The notes under the pieces were generated by a model. It was not told the origin of the DNA. It did not search any database and saw nothing but the letters and a program-made list of their open reading frames with translations. Below, piece after piece: positions 8,788 through 17,703 of a DNA stretch of 64,000 nucleotides (position 1 is its first letter; the number at the start of each line of letters is the position of its first letter). The translations under genes and the position numbers were made by a program. Location of the stretch: the NCBI GenBank assembly GCA_963772335.1, contig CAVYXF010000015.1:124001-188000 (forward strand), written 5' to 3'. The stretch is from CAVYXF01 sp963772335 (GTDB lineage: Bacteria > Pseudomonadota > Alphaproteobacteria > Rhizobiales > Rhodomicrobiaceae).

Positions 8788-10860
8788 ATGCTTCATAGTA
8801 CACAACGTCCCCGTTTGCCGCTCGATGCGGAGGCCGGCCTTCCAGCTGAGCCGGACTATGTGAGTTTCATCGATATCTCGCGCTTTCTCCGGCGCCATTT
8901 CCTCCTGATCTTCAGCTGCTTTGCCTTCGCCGCTGCGATTGCGATCTTCTTCGTCTACACGGCCGAGCACAAATTCACAGCCCGGGCGCAGATCCTTATC
9001 GATCCGAGCGCCACTCTGCTCGTCCGCGATGCCGCGGGAGGTCCGGAGCGCTCGCTCGATACGGCGCAGGTCGAAGGACAGATCGCCGTGCTGCGGTCGG
9101 AGTCGCTCGCCTATTACGTGATCGGCCAACTTAATCTCACTGACGACCCCGAGTTTCGCGCGCCGCCGCAGTCCTACAAGGACCGCATGATCGGCCGCAT
9201 CAAGGAGCTGATTAACTATGGGGGCGAGACCGCCGGGCGCGTTGAGCAGGAGGAAACTGAGGATACGGACTATGCTAGGCTGCGCACGGCGCTCGATGTG
9301 TTCCTCGGCAATCTCGATGTGCGGCGCGTCGGCCTGTCCTATGCCATTGACATCTCCTATACCTCCCTCGATCCGAACAAGGCGGCCAAGATCGCCAATG
9401 AGGTGGCGAACGCCTATATCCAGGATCAGCTGAAGGCAACCTCGCAAGCCGCCCGCAAGAGCAGTGAATGGCTCGAGGCACGTCTCACGCAACTGCGCGA
9501 GCAACTCAACGCCGCCGCCCGGCAGCTCGAGCTGTTCAAGACCGGGCGCGCGCCCAGCATTCAAAGCGATGTCCAGGTACCGCCGGCCACACCTTCCCAG
9601 CCCGGCACAGCGTCCGATGTTGCGCCGCAAGGCGATAGCGATAGCGCTGGCGCCAAGCAGCCTGCAGCTCAGGCGGGAGATCCAGCCTTCGCCCGTGGTC
9701 AGCTCACCCTTGCCGAGCTGGAATCGACGACCGAGAGCTACCGGAAGATCTATGAGGCCTATCAGCAGGCCTTCACCCAGGCCGTGCAGCGCCAGTCTTT
9801 CCCGGTCTCCAACGCACGCGTCATCACCAGCGCTACCCGTCCGCTAAGCAAGAGCTCACCGCGTGGGCGGCTGATTCTTGCCTTCGCAGCCCTGGCCGGT
9901 ACGCTGATCGGTATTGGCCTCGCCTTCATTCGGCAAAGCCTGGACAATACGGTGCGGTCCGCCAGACAGATCCGTACAAAAATCGGCCTGCCCTGTCTCG
10001 CCCTGATGCCGCGGCTCGGTAGGCCCAGCCGCTTTTTCCCTTCGCTCACCCGCTCCTACGTCCCGCTGCCGCCGCCATCCAGGGCACCGAAGGCGGCAAG
10101 CCCCGCGGCGGCCATCACCTCTGCGCTGCCGGCCGAGTACAATTTCCGCATCGCCATCGATGTGCCGTTCTCGCCTTTCAGCAATGCGCTGAAGACGCTG
10201 CGCACCGGGATCGCCCATGCCGACCCTCGCCATACGATGCGATGCATCGGCATCACCTCGGCCATGCCGCGCGAAGGCAAGAGCATGGTCGCAGGCAATC
10301 TGGCAACGCTCTATGCCCTGTCCTCCGGGCGCACACTCATCATTGACGCCGACATCCACAATTCCACCGCCAGCCGGTATTTCGCGCCGCGAGTCACCGC
10401 CGGTCTGCTCGAAGTGGTGACCGGGATCGCCGATCTGGACAGGGCGCTCATCAAGGGCTCCGGCTTTGTGCCGGACGTTCTGCCGATCGCGGTCAAGGAA
10501 GCCGCGCCGGTTTCTTATGAGCAGCTCACCTCGGAGAAGATGCAGGCGCTTCTCAATTCGCTGCGCACGCAGTACGACATGATCGTCGTCGACTTGCCTC
10601 CGGTCAATCCGGTGGTCGACGGCGTGTCGATCGCGGCGCTGCTAGATGGGGTGGTCGTTGTCGCCGAATGGGGCCGGACGCCGCTCGAGCTGCTCGCGGA
10701 AGTCACCGCCACACTGAATACCGCCCAGGCCAATGTGCTGGGCGTCGTCATCACCAAGGCCGACCCGTCCGCCGCCACCATCCGCTGGCGGAAAGATTGG
10801 GGCTATGGCTACTATCCAATGGCCGAGACCGGACGCTCCCGTCCGCCTGTCCGGCGATAA
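8788..10860 (+). CDS. Polysaccharide co-polymerase fused to BY-type tyrosine kinase (Wzz-CpsD/ExoP-like)
   Basis: Controls chain length and export of an exopolysaccharide. The N-terminal Wzz domain has a first membrane segment (FLLIFSCFAFAAAIAIFFVY, about residues 38-57), a long periplasmic part with coiled coil, and a second membrane segment (about 361-382). The cytoplasmic P-loop kinase has Walker A SAMPREGKS near 490, A' LIIDADIHN near 510 and B MIVVDLPPV near 592. A small C-terminal Tyr cluster (WGYGYYP) is the likely autophosphorylation site. The A' motif lacks the usual Arg. I chose ATG 8788, spaced 9 bases from AAGAG, over TTG 8779. About 690 residues, as expected for ExoP-type proteins. 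Confidence 0.9.
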   Translation: MLHSTQRPRLPLDAEAGLPAEPDYVSFIDISRFLRRHFLLIFSCFAFAAAIAIFFVYTAEHKFTARAQILIDPSATLLVRDAAGGPERSLDTAQVEGQIAVLRSESLAYYVIGQLNLTDDPEFRAPPQSYKDRMIGRIKELINYGGETAGRVEQEETEDTDYARLRTALDVFLGNLDVRRVGLSYAIDISYTSLDPNKAAKIANEVANAYIQDQLKATSQAARKSSEWLEARLTQLREQLNAAARQLELFKTGRAPSIQSDVQVPPATPSQPGTASDVAPQGDSDSAGAKQPAAQAGDPAFARGQLTLAELESTTESYRKIYEAYQQAFTQAVQRQSFPVSNARVITSATRPLSKSSPRGRLILAFAALAGTLIGIGLAFIRQSLDNTVRSARQIRTKIGLPCLALMPRLGRPSRFFPSLTRSYVPLPPPSRAPKAASPAAAITSALPAEYNFRIAIDVPFSPFSNALKTLRTGIAHADPRHTMRCIGITSAMPREGKSMVAGNLATLYALSSGRTLIIDADIHNSTASRYFAPRVTAGLLEVVTGIADLDRALIKGSGFVPDVLPIAVKEAAPVSYEQLTSEKMQALLNSLRTQYDMIVVDLPPVNPVVDGVSIAALLDGVVVVAEWGRTPLELLAEVTATLNTAQANVLGVVITKADPSAATIRWRKDWGYGYYPMAETGRSRPPVRR

Positions 10861-10895
10861 GGGGTGCAGCAGGCGGCGAGGATTCCGCCGATTCG

Positions 10896-11090
10896 CTAGG
10901 CGATCTCGATCTCGCCGTCGACCTCGTGCCGAAGCGGAGTATCCTCGGCCGTCAGGACCATCTTCACCTTCAGCTTGCTCTTGCCGCCGACGCCATGCTC
11001 GCGCACCAGCCGCTCGATCTCCTGCTGGGAGGTGACCCCAACCTGCTTTAGAAACTTGCGCATCGACATATTGAACTTGTCATCGTCCAT
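10896..11090 (-). CDS. DUF6494 family small protein
   Basis: A 64-residue protein starting MDDDKFNMSMRKFLK and ending EVDGEIEIA, which matches the short alphaproteobacterial DUF6494 family. The N-terminal half (FLKQVGVTSQQEIERLVREH) looks like a helix pair and the C-terminal half alternates as beta strands. Function is unknown. It converges on the BY-kinase gene and is divergent from moaA. Confidence 0.8.
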   Translation of the reverse strand: MDDDKFNMSMRKFLKQVGVTSQQEIERLVREHGVGGKSKLKVKMVLTAEDTPLRHEVDGEIEIA

Positions 11091-11221
11091 ATTTTTCTCC
11101 GATTTGAACGTTTTAGAGCGAAGCAGAGCGTCGGCGAATTGAAAACCGGCAGGGGTCTGCTACATCTATGGCTTACGGCTTACAACAAATGAATCGCCAG
11201 AAGTAGGGTCGTCGGTCAGTT

Positions 11222-12268
11222 ATGCAGGAAACGCAGATATCCCGGACGCCGGAAGAGCGCGCGTTCTCGTTGCCGCCGATGGTTGATCCTTTTGGGCGCA
11301 CGGTAAACTACCTGCGCGTCTCGGTGACCGACCGCTGCGACTTCCGCTGTGTCTATTGCATGGCAGAGAACATGACGTTCCTGCCAAAAAAGGACCTGCT
11401 GTCCCTGGAGGAGCTGGACCGGCTCTGCACCGTCTTCATCGAGAAGGGCGTAAAGAAGCTGCGGCTGACCGGCGGTGAGCCCCTGGTGCGCAAAAACATC
11501 CTCTGGCTGATCCGGTCGCTAGGCCGGCATCTCCAAAGCGGCGCGCTCGAGGAGCTGACGCTCACCACCAATGGCAGCCAGCTCCCACGCTACGCAAACG
11601 AACTCTATGATTGCGGCATGCGGCGCATCAACATCTCGCTCGATACGCTCGACGCTGCACGCTTCAAGGCGATCACCCGTTGGGGCGATTTCAGTCAGGT
11701 GATGGCGGGGATCGACGCGGCGCTAAAGGCCGGCCTCGCCGTCAAGATCAACACTGTCGCGCTCAAAGGCGTGAATGAGGACGAGCTCGAGGCCATTATG
11801 CAGTGGGCGCATGGCCGGGGCATGGATCTGACCTTCATCGAGACAATGCCGCTCGGCGATATTGACGGCGACCGCACCGACCAGTATCTGCCGCTTTCGA
11901 TCGTCCGCGCGAGGCTGCTCGACCGCTGGAGCCTTGAGGATATCCCCTATAAGACCGGCGGTCCCGCGCGCTACGTGCGGGTCAAGGAGAGCGGCGGCCG
12001 GCTCGGCTTCATCACGCCGCTCACCCATAATTTCTGCGAAAGCTGCAACCGCGTGCGTATCACCTGCACCGGTACGCTGTATATGTGTCTCGGTCAGGAC
12101 GACGCCGCCGACCTGCGGACGCCGCTGCGCATGAGTGAGGGCAATGCCGCGCTCGAGGCGGCAATCGACGAGGCCATTTCACGCAAGCCGAAGGGGCATG
12201 ACTTCGTCATTGACCGACGCTTCAACAAGCCGGCCGTCGCCCGGCACATGAGTGTCACCGGCGGATAG
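11222..12268 (+). CDS. moaA: GTP 3',8-cyclase (molybdenum cofactor biosynthesis)
   Basis: Radical SAM enzyme that, with MoaC, converts GTP to cyclic pyranopterin monophosphate, the first step of molybdenum cofactor synthesis. The N-terminal cluster motif is CDFRCVYC (C-x3-C-x2-C, near residue 40), with the SAM-binding LTGGEPLVRKN around 80. The second 4Fe-4S site in the C-terminal half is visible as FCESCNRVRITCTG near 280. The protein ends in the conserved Gly-Gly needed for activity (SVTGG). At 348 residues it is full length. It stands alone here; no other moa or moe gene is in the window. Confidence 0.96.
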   Translation: MQETQISRTPEERAFSLPPMVDPFGRTVNYLRVSVTDRCDFRCVYCMAENMTFLPKKDLLSLEELDRLCTVFIEKGVKKLRLTGGEPLVRKNILWLIRSLGRHLQSGALEELTLTTNGSQLPRYANELYDCGMRRINISLDTLDAARFKAITRWGDFSQVMAGIDAALKAGLAVKINTVALKGVNEDELEAIMQWAHGRGMDLTFIETMPLGDIDGDRTDQYLPLSIVRARLLDRWSLEDIPYKTGGPARYVRVKESGGRLGFITPLTHNFCESCNRVRITCTGTLYMCLGQDDAADLRTPLRMSEGNAALEAAIDEAISRKPKGHDFVIDRRFNKPAVARHMSVTGG

Positions 12269-12413
12269 CCGGCGGCGCAGGCCCGCGCGATCGGTAAAAT
12301 GTTTTTAACCATTAGCGCCGGAAACGAAATTTCCATAAATTTGTCTCGCCGCAGCTAACCTAATCTCCAGCCGCACCGGTCAGCTTTGAACCCACTTCAT
12401 CTCAGGAGTGGTT

Positions 12414-15245
12414 ATGGCATCGGTGACAACCGTCGGCGCGACCGGCAACAAGGACATTGACGGTCTTCTATCGGGCTATAAGTGGAGCGGCACACTCTCC
12501 TACTCCTTCCCCGACCAGGCGAGTGACTATTCCGGCGGCTACGGCTATGGCGAGCCGACCGCAGCCGGATTTGCGCAGATCTCCGCCACGCAACAGGCGG
12601 TTGCCCACAAGATCATGGCGCAGGTGGAGCAGTTCACCAATCTGAACATCGACTTTGCCGGGACCAATGGCGCCGACATCCGACTTGCGCAGTCAAGCGA
12701 GGCCAACCCCACCGCCTACGCTTATTATCCAGGGAGCAATGAAGGCGGCGACGTTTGGTTCGGCACCTCCTATAACTACCGAAACCCGAAACTCGGCGAC
12801 TATTATTATTTGACCCACGTCCACGAGATCGGTCATGCCCTCGGTCTGAAGCACAGCCAGGAGACCGGAGGGCCGGGCAATACGGCCGTTCCCACTGCGC
12901 ACGACGCACTCGAATACACGGTAATGAGCTATCGCAGCTTTGTCGGCGGGCCGACCACCGGTTACACCAACGAGACTTATGGTTATCCCACCACTTATAT
13001 GATGAACGACATCCGCGCCCTGCAGGAAATGTATGGCGCAAACTTCACCACTAATAGCGGCAACACCGTCTATTCCTGGAGCCCCTCGACGGGTGAGTTC
13101 TTCATCGACGGCGCAGGACAAGGCCAGCCCGGCGGCTCCGGTGCTTCCGCGTCCGCCAATGTCGTCTTCATGACGGTATGGGATGGCGGCGGCAACGACA
13201 CCTATGATTTCTCGAACTACACCAGCGCCCTGACCGTCAATCTGAACCCCGGCGCCTATTCCCTCACTTCGGCGACGCAGCTTGCCTATCTCGGTGGCAG
13301 CCAGTCGGCGCATGGCAACGTTTACAACGCCTACCTCTACAATAACGACGCGCGCTCCTACATCGAGAACGCTATCGGTGGCAGCGGCAACGACAGGCTG
13401 ATCGGCAATGCCGCCGACAACCGGCTTGATGGCGGCGCGGGAAATGACACGCTGACCGGGGGCGCGGGCGGCGACACCTTTGTATTCCACTCCGGCTATG
13501 GCGCTGACATCGTCACCGATTACAGCGTCGGCTTCGACCATATCGATTTTACGGGCTTTGCTGGGTTTGATAGCCTTTTTGATATTCTAGCGGTCGCCAG
13601 CCAGATGGGGGCGAATGCAATCTTCAATTTCGGCCTCAGCCTATCGCTCACTCTGCAGAATGTGACACTCGGCGCGCTTTCGATCGCCGACTTCATTTTC
13701 GATTCCGCTAGCTCGGGCAGCCCAGACGAAGCACCGACGGCAATCTCGCTTGCCGGCATGACGGTCGATGAGAACCATGCGGGTGCGATTGTCGGCGGCA
13801 TCTCAGTCACCGATCCGGACGACACCGCGTTCTCCTTCCTTGTCAGCGATGACCGTTTCGAGGTGAGCGGAGGACCGGGCGCGTACATGCTGAAGCTGGT
13901 TTCCGGCGTCGCGCTCGATTATGAGACGGAGCCCACCGTCAACCTCAGCGTGATCGCCACCGATGGCGACGGGCTCTCGGTCACCGACGATTTTGCGCTG
14001 TTCGTCAATGACCTTCCCGGCGCGACGATCACCGGCACGAACGCGCGCGATATCATCGACGGAACCCGGACCGTGCACGGCGGCCTCCTGGCCACGAACG
14101 ACGCCGATATCATTCATGCTGGCAATGGCAATGACACGGTGTCGGCGCTGGGCGGCAACGACCTTATCGATGGCGGCTCGGGCAATGACATCCTTTATGG
14201 CGATGCCGGCGATGACCGAATTATCGGCGGGGTCGGAGCCGACCGGCTCTACGGCGGGGACGGCAATGATGTGTTCGCCATCGGCGGCGGCGAGGGTCTG
14301 TCCGATACCATCAGCGGCGGCGCCGGGAGCGACACTATCGAGGTTACCGGCACGACCTATGTGATGCTCTCCCGTTTTTCCGCCATGAACTCCTCCATCG
14401 AGATATGGGACGGCAATGACCAGTTCGTGCTCGGTACATCGGGCAACGACGTTCTCGATTTCAGCGGCCTGCAATCGATCTCAGGCGTCACCTATATCGA
14501 CGGAGCGGGAGGCAACGACTCGCTCGGCGGCACAGCCGACGCCGACGATTTACGTGGCGGCAGCGGCAAGGACACGATCTACGGTCATGAAGGGAATGAC
14601 CGGCTGAATGGTGGGGCTGGCGTCGATACGCTCGACGGTGGCGACGGCGACGATACTTTCACGTTCGGCGCCGCGGAAGCCAACGGCGACGTGATGCGCG
14701 GCGGCGCCGGCTTCGACACCATCGAGATCGCCGGTGCGCCGAGTGTCACCCTCGCCCGCTTCGACGCGCTGGCTCAATCCATCGAGGCCTGGCACGGCAA
14801 CGATGCCGGCGTGCGCGGCACCAGTGCCGCCGATGTGCTGGATTTCAGCGGTCTCATCGACGTTTCGCGTCTAGGCATCGTCGATGGCGGTAACGGCAAC
14901 GACAGGCTGGTGGGCACCTACGCTGCGGACGATCTGCGCGGCAGCGGCGGCAATGATGTCCTGATTGGCGGGCTGGGCGACGATTTACTTCACGGCGGCG
15001 CGGGAAACGACCGCTTTGTGTTTGACGCCGGTTTCGGGCATGACGTCATTGCTGATTTCGCTGCAGGACCGCAAACCAGCGACGTGATCGCGCTGAGCGG
15101 TACGCTGCTTTCCAGCTTCAGCGGCGTTCTCGCTGCGAGCCACCAGGAGGGCGCCGATGTGGTCATTGACATGGGCGCCGATAGCCTGACGCTGCAGCAC
15201 ATCCTGCTCAGCAATCTTCACGCGAATGACTTTGCCTTCTTCTGA
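12414..15245 (+). CDS. Serralysin-like M10 metalloprotease with cadherin-like and RTX repeats
   Basis: Large secreted zinc protease. The catalytic motif HEIGHALGLKH begins at residue 137 and is followed by the Met-turn VMSYRS near 168. A first RTX block (GGSGNDRL, GGAGNDTL) is near residues 320-345. A cadherin-like domain follows (TVDENHAGAIVGG to FALFVND, about 445-535), then a long run of GGxGxD nonapeptides. Two similar blocks of about 110 residues start near 634 and 763. There is no N-terminal signal peptide, and the C-terminus (ANDFAFF) has the hydrophobic end typical of type I secretion. No secretion genes are adjacent. Start is ATG 12414 behind CAGGAG; the GTG at 12408 is less likely. 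Confidence 0.9.
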   Translation: MASVTTVGATGNKDIDGLLSGYKWSGTLSYSFPDQASDYSGGYGYGEPTAAGFAQISATQQAVAHKIMAQVEQFTNLNIDFAGTNGADIRLAQSSEANPTAYAYYPGSNEGGDVWFGTSYNYRNPKLGDYYYLTHVHEIGHALGLKHSQETGGPGNTAVPTAHDALEYTVMSYRSFVGGPTTGYTNETYGYPTTYMMNDIRALQEMYGANFTTNSGNTVYSWSPSTGEFFIDGAGQGQPGGSGASASANVVFMTVWDGGGNDTYDFSNYTSALTVNLNPGAYSLTSATQLAYLGGSQSAHGNVYNAYLYNNDARSYIENAIGGSGNDRLIGNAADNRLDGGAGNDTLTGGAGGDTFVFHSGYGADIVTDYSVGFDHIDFTGFAGFDSLFDILAVASQMGANAIFNFGLSLSLTLQNVTLGALSIADFIFDSASSGSPDEAPTAISLAGMTVDENHAGAIVGGISVTDPDDTAFSFLVSDDRFEVSGGPGAYMLKLVSGVALDYETEPTVNLSVIATDGDGLSVTDDFALFVNDLPGATITGTNARDIIDGTRTVHGGLLATNDADIIHAGNGNDTVSALGGNDLIDGGSGNDILYGDAGDDRIIGGVGADRLYGGDGNDVFAIGGGEGLSDTISGGAGSDTIEVTGTTYVMLSRFSAMNSSIEIWDGNDQFVLGTSGNDVLDFSGLQSISGVTYIDGAGGNDSLGGTADADDLRGGSGKDTIYGHEGNDRLNGGAGVDTLDGGDGDDTFTFGAAEANGDVMRGGAGFDTIEIAGAPSVTLARFDALAQSIEAWHGNDAGVRGTSAADVLDFSGLIDVSRLGIVDGGNGNDRLVGTYAADDLRGSGGNDVLIGGLGDDLLHGGAGNDRFVFDAGFGHDVIADFAAGPQTSDVIALSGTLLSSFSGVLAASHQEGADVVIDMGADSLTLQHILLSNLHANDFAFF

Positions 15246-15580
15246 GACCACTCCTTTGTTGAGGCTGGCTTTTATGGCCAGCCTTCGGCGAGCCGCAACG
15301 CAGAAGCGGCAAATTGTCTTTTCTCCTCGCGGCTCAATGTCATCTGCAGCGAGGCTCATTTTCAACTGGCCTTGCCGACCCGGGCCAGCGCATTATAGGA
15401 CAAGGCTTGCGCCCATTTCGTGAGCAGCTTCGGCCGCAGTGTGGAGGTCGCTTCGTGATAAGCTTGCTATTCGGCAAGAGACCGGTGCGGAACGTGGCGC
15501 TTCGACTGCGGGCGAACTACAGTCTGATCTGGACGGCGATAAGCATTCGCCCGCTCCACCCATGGCTAGGGAAGGCTTAG
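15246..15580. other. Intergenic region with hairpin after the protease gene
   Basis: About 335 bases without a gene. GAGGCTGGC and GCCAGCCTTC around 15261-15285 form a hairpin (stem GGCTGGC/GCCAGCC, loop TTTTATG) just after the protease stop, which may end transcription although the T-run is missing. The rest should carry the promoter of the ketopantoate-reductase-like gene; nothing specific is recognised. Confidence 0.45.
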
Positions 15581-16609
15581 ATGAAGATTTGCATTTACGG
15601 TGCGGGTGCCATAGGCGGCTATATGGGTGCGCTGCTGAAGGACAGTGGCGCGGATATTTCGCTTGTCGCACGCGGCCCGCACCTCGCAGCGATCAAGGAA
15701 AACGGCATCAAACTGGTGACGGATGACGGCGAGAAAGTTGCGCGCATGCCGGCCACGGATAACCCGGCAGAGCTTGGTCCCCAGGACTATGTCATCATAG
15801 CGCTGAAAGCGCATCAGGCCTGGGAAACCGCCGAGCAGATGAAGCCGCTGCTCGGGGCCAACACCGCGGTCGTTACCGCACAGAACGGCGTGCCCTGGTG
15901 GTATTTTTACGGCCTTCCTGGTCAGTATGAGAATCTCCGGCTCGAGAGCGTCGATCCGGGCGACCGGCAATGGCGTGCCATCGGCCCCGAGCGCGTCATC
16001 GGCTGCACGGTCTATCCGGCGACCGAGGTGGTTGCGCCAGGCGTGATCAAGCACGTCTATGGCAACGCCTTCGGCTTGGGCGAGCCGAACCGCAAGGAGA
16101 CCGAGCGGCTGAAGGCGCTGGCCAATGTTTTCGAAAAAGCGGGGCTCAAGCCGCGCATCTACCCGGAAATCCGCAACGATATCTGGCTGAAACTGTGGGG
16201 TAATCTCTGCTTCAACCCGATCTCGGCGCTGACGCGCGCCACGTTGGATGTGATTGCGACCGACCCGGGCACGCGGATGGTTGCGCGCAACATGATGGTG
16301 GAGGCCGAGCGCATCGGCCGGCGGCTAGGCGTACATTTCCGGGTGGATATCGAGCGGCGCATCAATGGCGCTGCCGGGGTCGGCGCGCACCGCACTTCGA
16401 TGCTGCAGGACGTCGACAAAGGCCGGCTGCTTGAGCTCGACGCGCTCCTCGGCGCAGTGCAGGAGATGGGCCGGATCGTCGATCTCGATACGCCCTATAT
16501 CGATACGGTTCTGGCCCTGACCCAGCAAATGGGCCGCATTGCCGGCGTCTATCCCACCTTCCCGGAATCGGCGACCAAGACCGACGCGGAGACCACCGTC
16601 GTCGACTGA
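15581..16609 (+). CDS. Ketopantoate reductase family protein (2-dehydropantoate 2-reductase-like)
   Basis: NADPH-dependent reductase of the PanE/ApbA family. The dinucleotide motif is IYGAGAIGGYMGALL at residues 4-18. The catalytic region follows: ALKAHQ around 72, AQNGVPWW around 107 and the C-terminal helical domain with KLWGNLCFNPISALT around 206-220. At 342 residues it is a little longer than typical PanE (about 300) because of an insertion after AQNGVPWWYF. This suits the subgroup annotated only as 2-dehydropantoate 2-reductase-like, so a role in pantothenate synthesis is possible but not assured. It is a single gene, convergent with the membrane-protein/tct set. Confidence 0.88.
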   Translation: MKICIYGAGAIGGYMGALLKDSGADISLVARGPHLAAIKENGIKLVTDDGEKVARMPATDNPAELGPQDYVIIALKAHQAWETAEQMKPLLGANTAVVTAQNGVPWWYFYGLPGQYENLRLESVDPGDRQWRAIGPERVIGCTVYPATEVVAPGVIKHVYGNAFGLGEPNRKETERLKALANVFEKAGLKPRIYPEIRNDIWLKLWGNLCFNPISALTRATLDVIATDPGTRMVARNMMVEAERIGRRLGVHFRVDIERRINGAAGVGAHRTSMLQDVDKGRLLELDALLGAVQEMGRIVDLDTPYIDTVLALTQQMGRIAGVYPTFPESATKTDAETTVVD

Positions 16610-16617
16610 AACAGCAG

Positions 16618-16637
16618 CGGGGGCATTTCTGCCCCCG
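16618..16637. terminator. Hairpin between convergent genes
   Basis: CGGGGGCA and TGCCCCCG form a perfect 8-bp stem with a TTTC loop, 9 bases past the reductase stop and 30 bases before the end of the leftward membrane-protein gene. There is no long T-run on either side, so it is a probable but not certain bidirectional transcription end. Confidence 0.55.
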
Positions 16638-16667
16638 TGCCTACCCACGGGCAAAGCGAGGCGGTTC

Positions 16668-17108
16668 TTAAATTGACGGGCTGCGCCTCGACAGTCCGGT
16701 AACCCATCCCGTGAAGGTAAGCTGAACGCCCGCGAGCAGGAGCAGGCCGAAACCGATCCGCACGGCCGCAACGGAGGTTTGCGCACCGAGGCGCTCGACA
16801 ATTTGCGGGGCGGCCAGCAGCACCACACCGCGAAGCGCGAGAAACCAGCCAAACAGCGATATCAGGACTGCCGACACGCTCGACCAGTATTGATGGTGTG
16901 CGATGATCAGCAACCCGCCAAATACCAAGAAGCCACCCGTTATCCAGACGAGCGCCTCATTCTGGAAGAATGCCGTGAGCAGGTGCCCCATATCCGGGGC
17001 CCGTAGGGAAAGCGTCCCGGGTACAATAACGAGAAAAGGCCCGATAACCCGTGCGAATGCTCGGGTCCGGACCTTTGCTTCGGGCGTTGCCGGCATCCAT
17101 GCCTCCAT
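16668..17108 (-). CDS. Small integral membrane protein, unknown family
   Basis: 146 residues with about four membrane segments: PFLVIVPGTLSL, ALVWITGGFLVFGGLLIIAH, SAVLISLFGWFLALRGVVLL and IGFGLLLLAGVQLTFTGW. I do not recognise the family. It follows tctB in the same direction with an 18-base gap, so it is probably co-transcribed with the tripartite transporter, but nothing in the sequence shows a role in transport. Confidence 0.65.
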   Translation of the reverse strand: MEAWMPATPEAKVRTRAFARVIGPFLVIVPGTLSLRAPDMGHLLTAFFQNEALVWITGGFLVFGGLLIIAHHQYWSSVSAVLISLFGWFLALRGVVLLAAPQIVERLGAQTSVAAVRIGFGLLLLAGVQLTFTGWVTGLSRRSPSI

Positions 17109-17126
17109 CGCCCTTCTGAGGCGGTG

Positions 17127-17633
17127 TTAATACCCGAGCGCGGCCTCCAGCGGGCCCTTGGGCAGGGGCGTGAGGAACCAGACCTCGAACATCATGAATA
17201 GGAAGAAGCTCACCGCGAGGCCGACTGCGAGCGCGATATAGCTCTTGTAGCCGCCGAACCACCACATGAACAGCGCGATATAGACAGCCGAAGCCACATA
17301 GATTCCGACGAACTGAATGGCGAGGATATAGCATGCCAAAGGTATCAGAACCTGCAGCACCTTTATGATGGCCGTCGTGGAAACGAAAGTCTCCTGCCCC
17401 GCTTCTTTGTCGGCAAAGGCCTGGAACAGATTGATCACGCTGGAGAGCGCCATAATCATCGCGATGTAGAACGGGAAATACCCCGCCGCCGGGCCATCGA
17501 AATTCCAGCTGATGCCGAGACGCAGCGCATCGGTGACGACAATGGCGCTAACCGTCAAGAAGAAGATGGCTGTGACGATCTCCATCGTTTGATTGGAGAC
17601 GAGGCGCTTGCCTGTAGGTTCGTGGTCTTGCAT
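17127..17633 (-). CDS. tctB: Tripartite tricarboxylate transporter small membrane subunit TctB
   Basis: The small membrane subunit of a TTT-family secondary transporter driven by an ion gradient and fed by a periplasmic binding protein. The 168-residue protein has four membrane segments (for example MEIVTAIFFLTVSAIVVTDAL near the N-terminus and ALAVGLAVSFFLFMMFEVWF near the C-terminus), the usual TctB pattern. It is the third gene of a leftward tctA-tctC-tctB order, 70 bp after tctC. Confidence 0.85.
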   Translation of the reverse strand: MQDHEPTGKRLVSNQTMEIVTAIFFLTVSAIVVTDALRLGISWNFDGPAAGYFPFYIAMIMALSSVINLFQAFADKEAGQETFVSTTAIIKVLQVLIPLACYILAIQFVGIYVASAVYIALFMWWFGGYKSYIALAVGLAVSFFLFMMFEVWFLTPLPKGPLEAALGY

Positions 17634-17703
17634 CGGTGAGAACTTTCAGCGGCGTTGCGCGAGGGATGGCGCCAGCTCCGTCCGGAGCCGGCGCCATCCA
17701 TCA

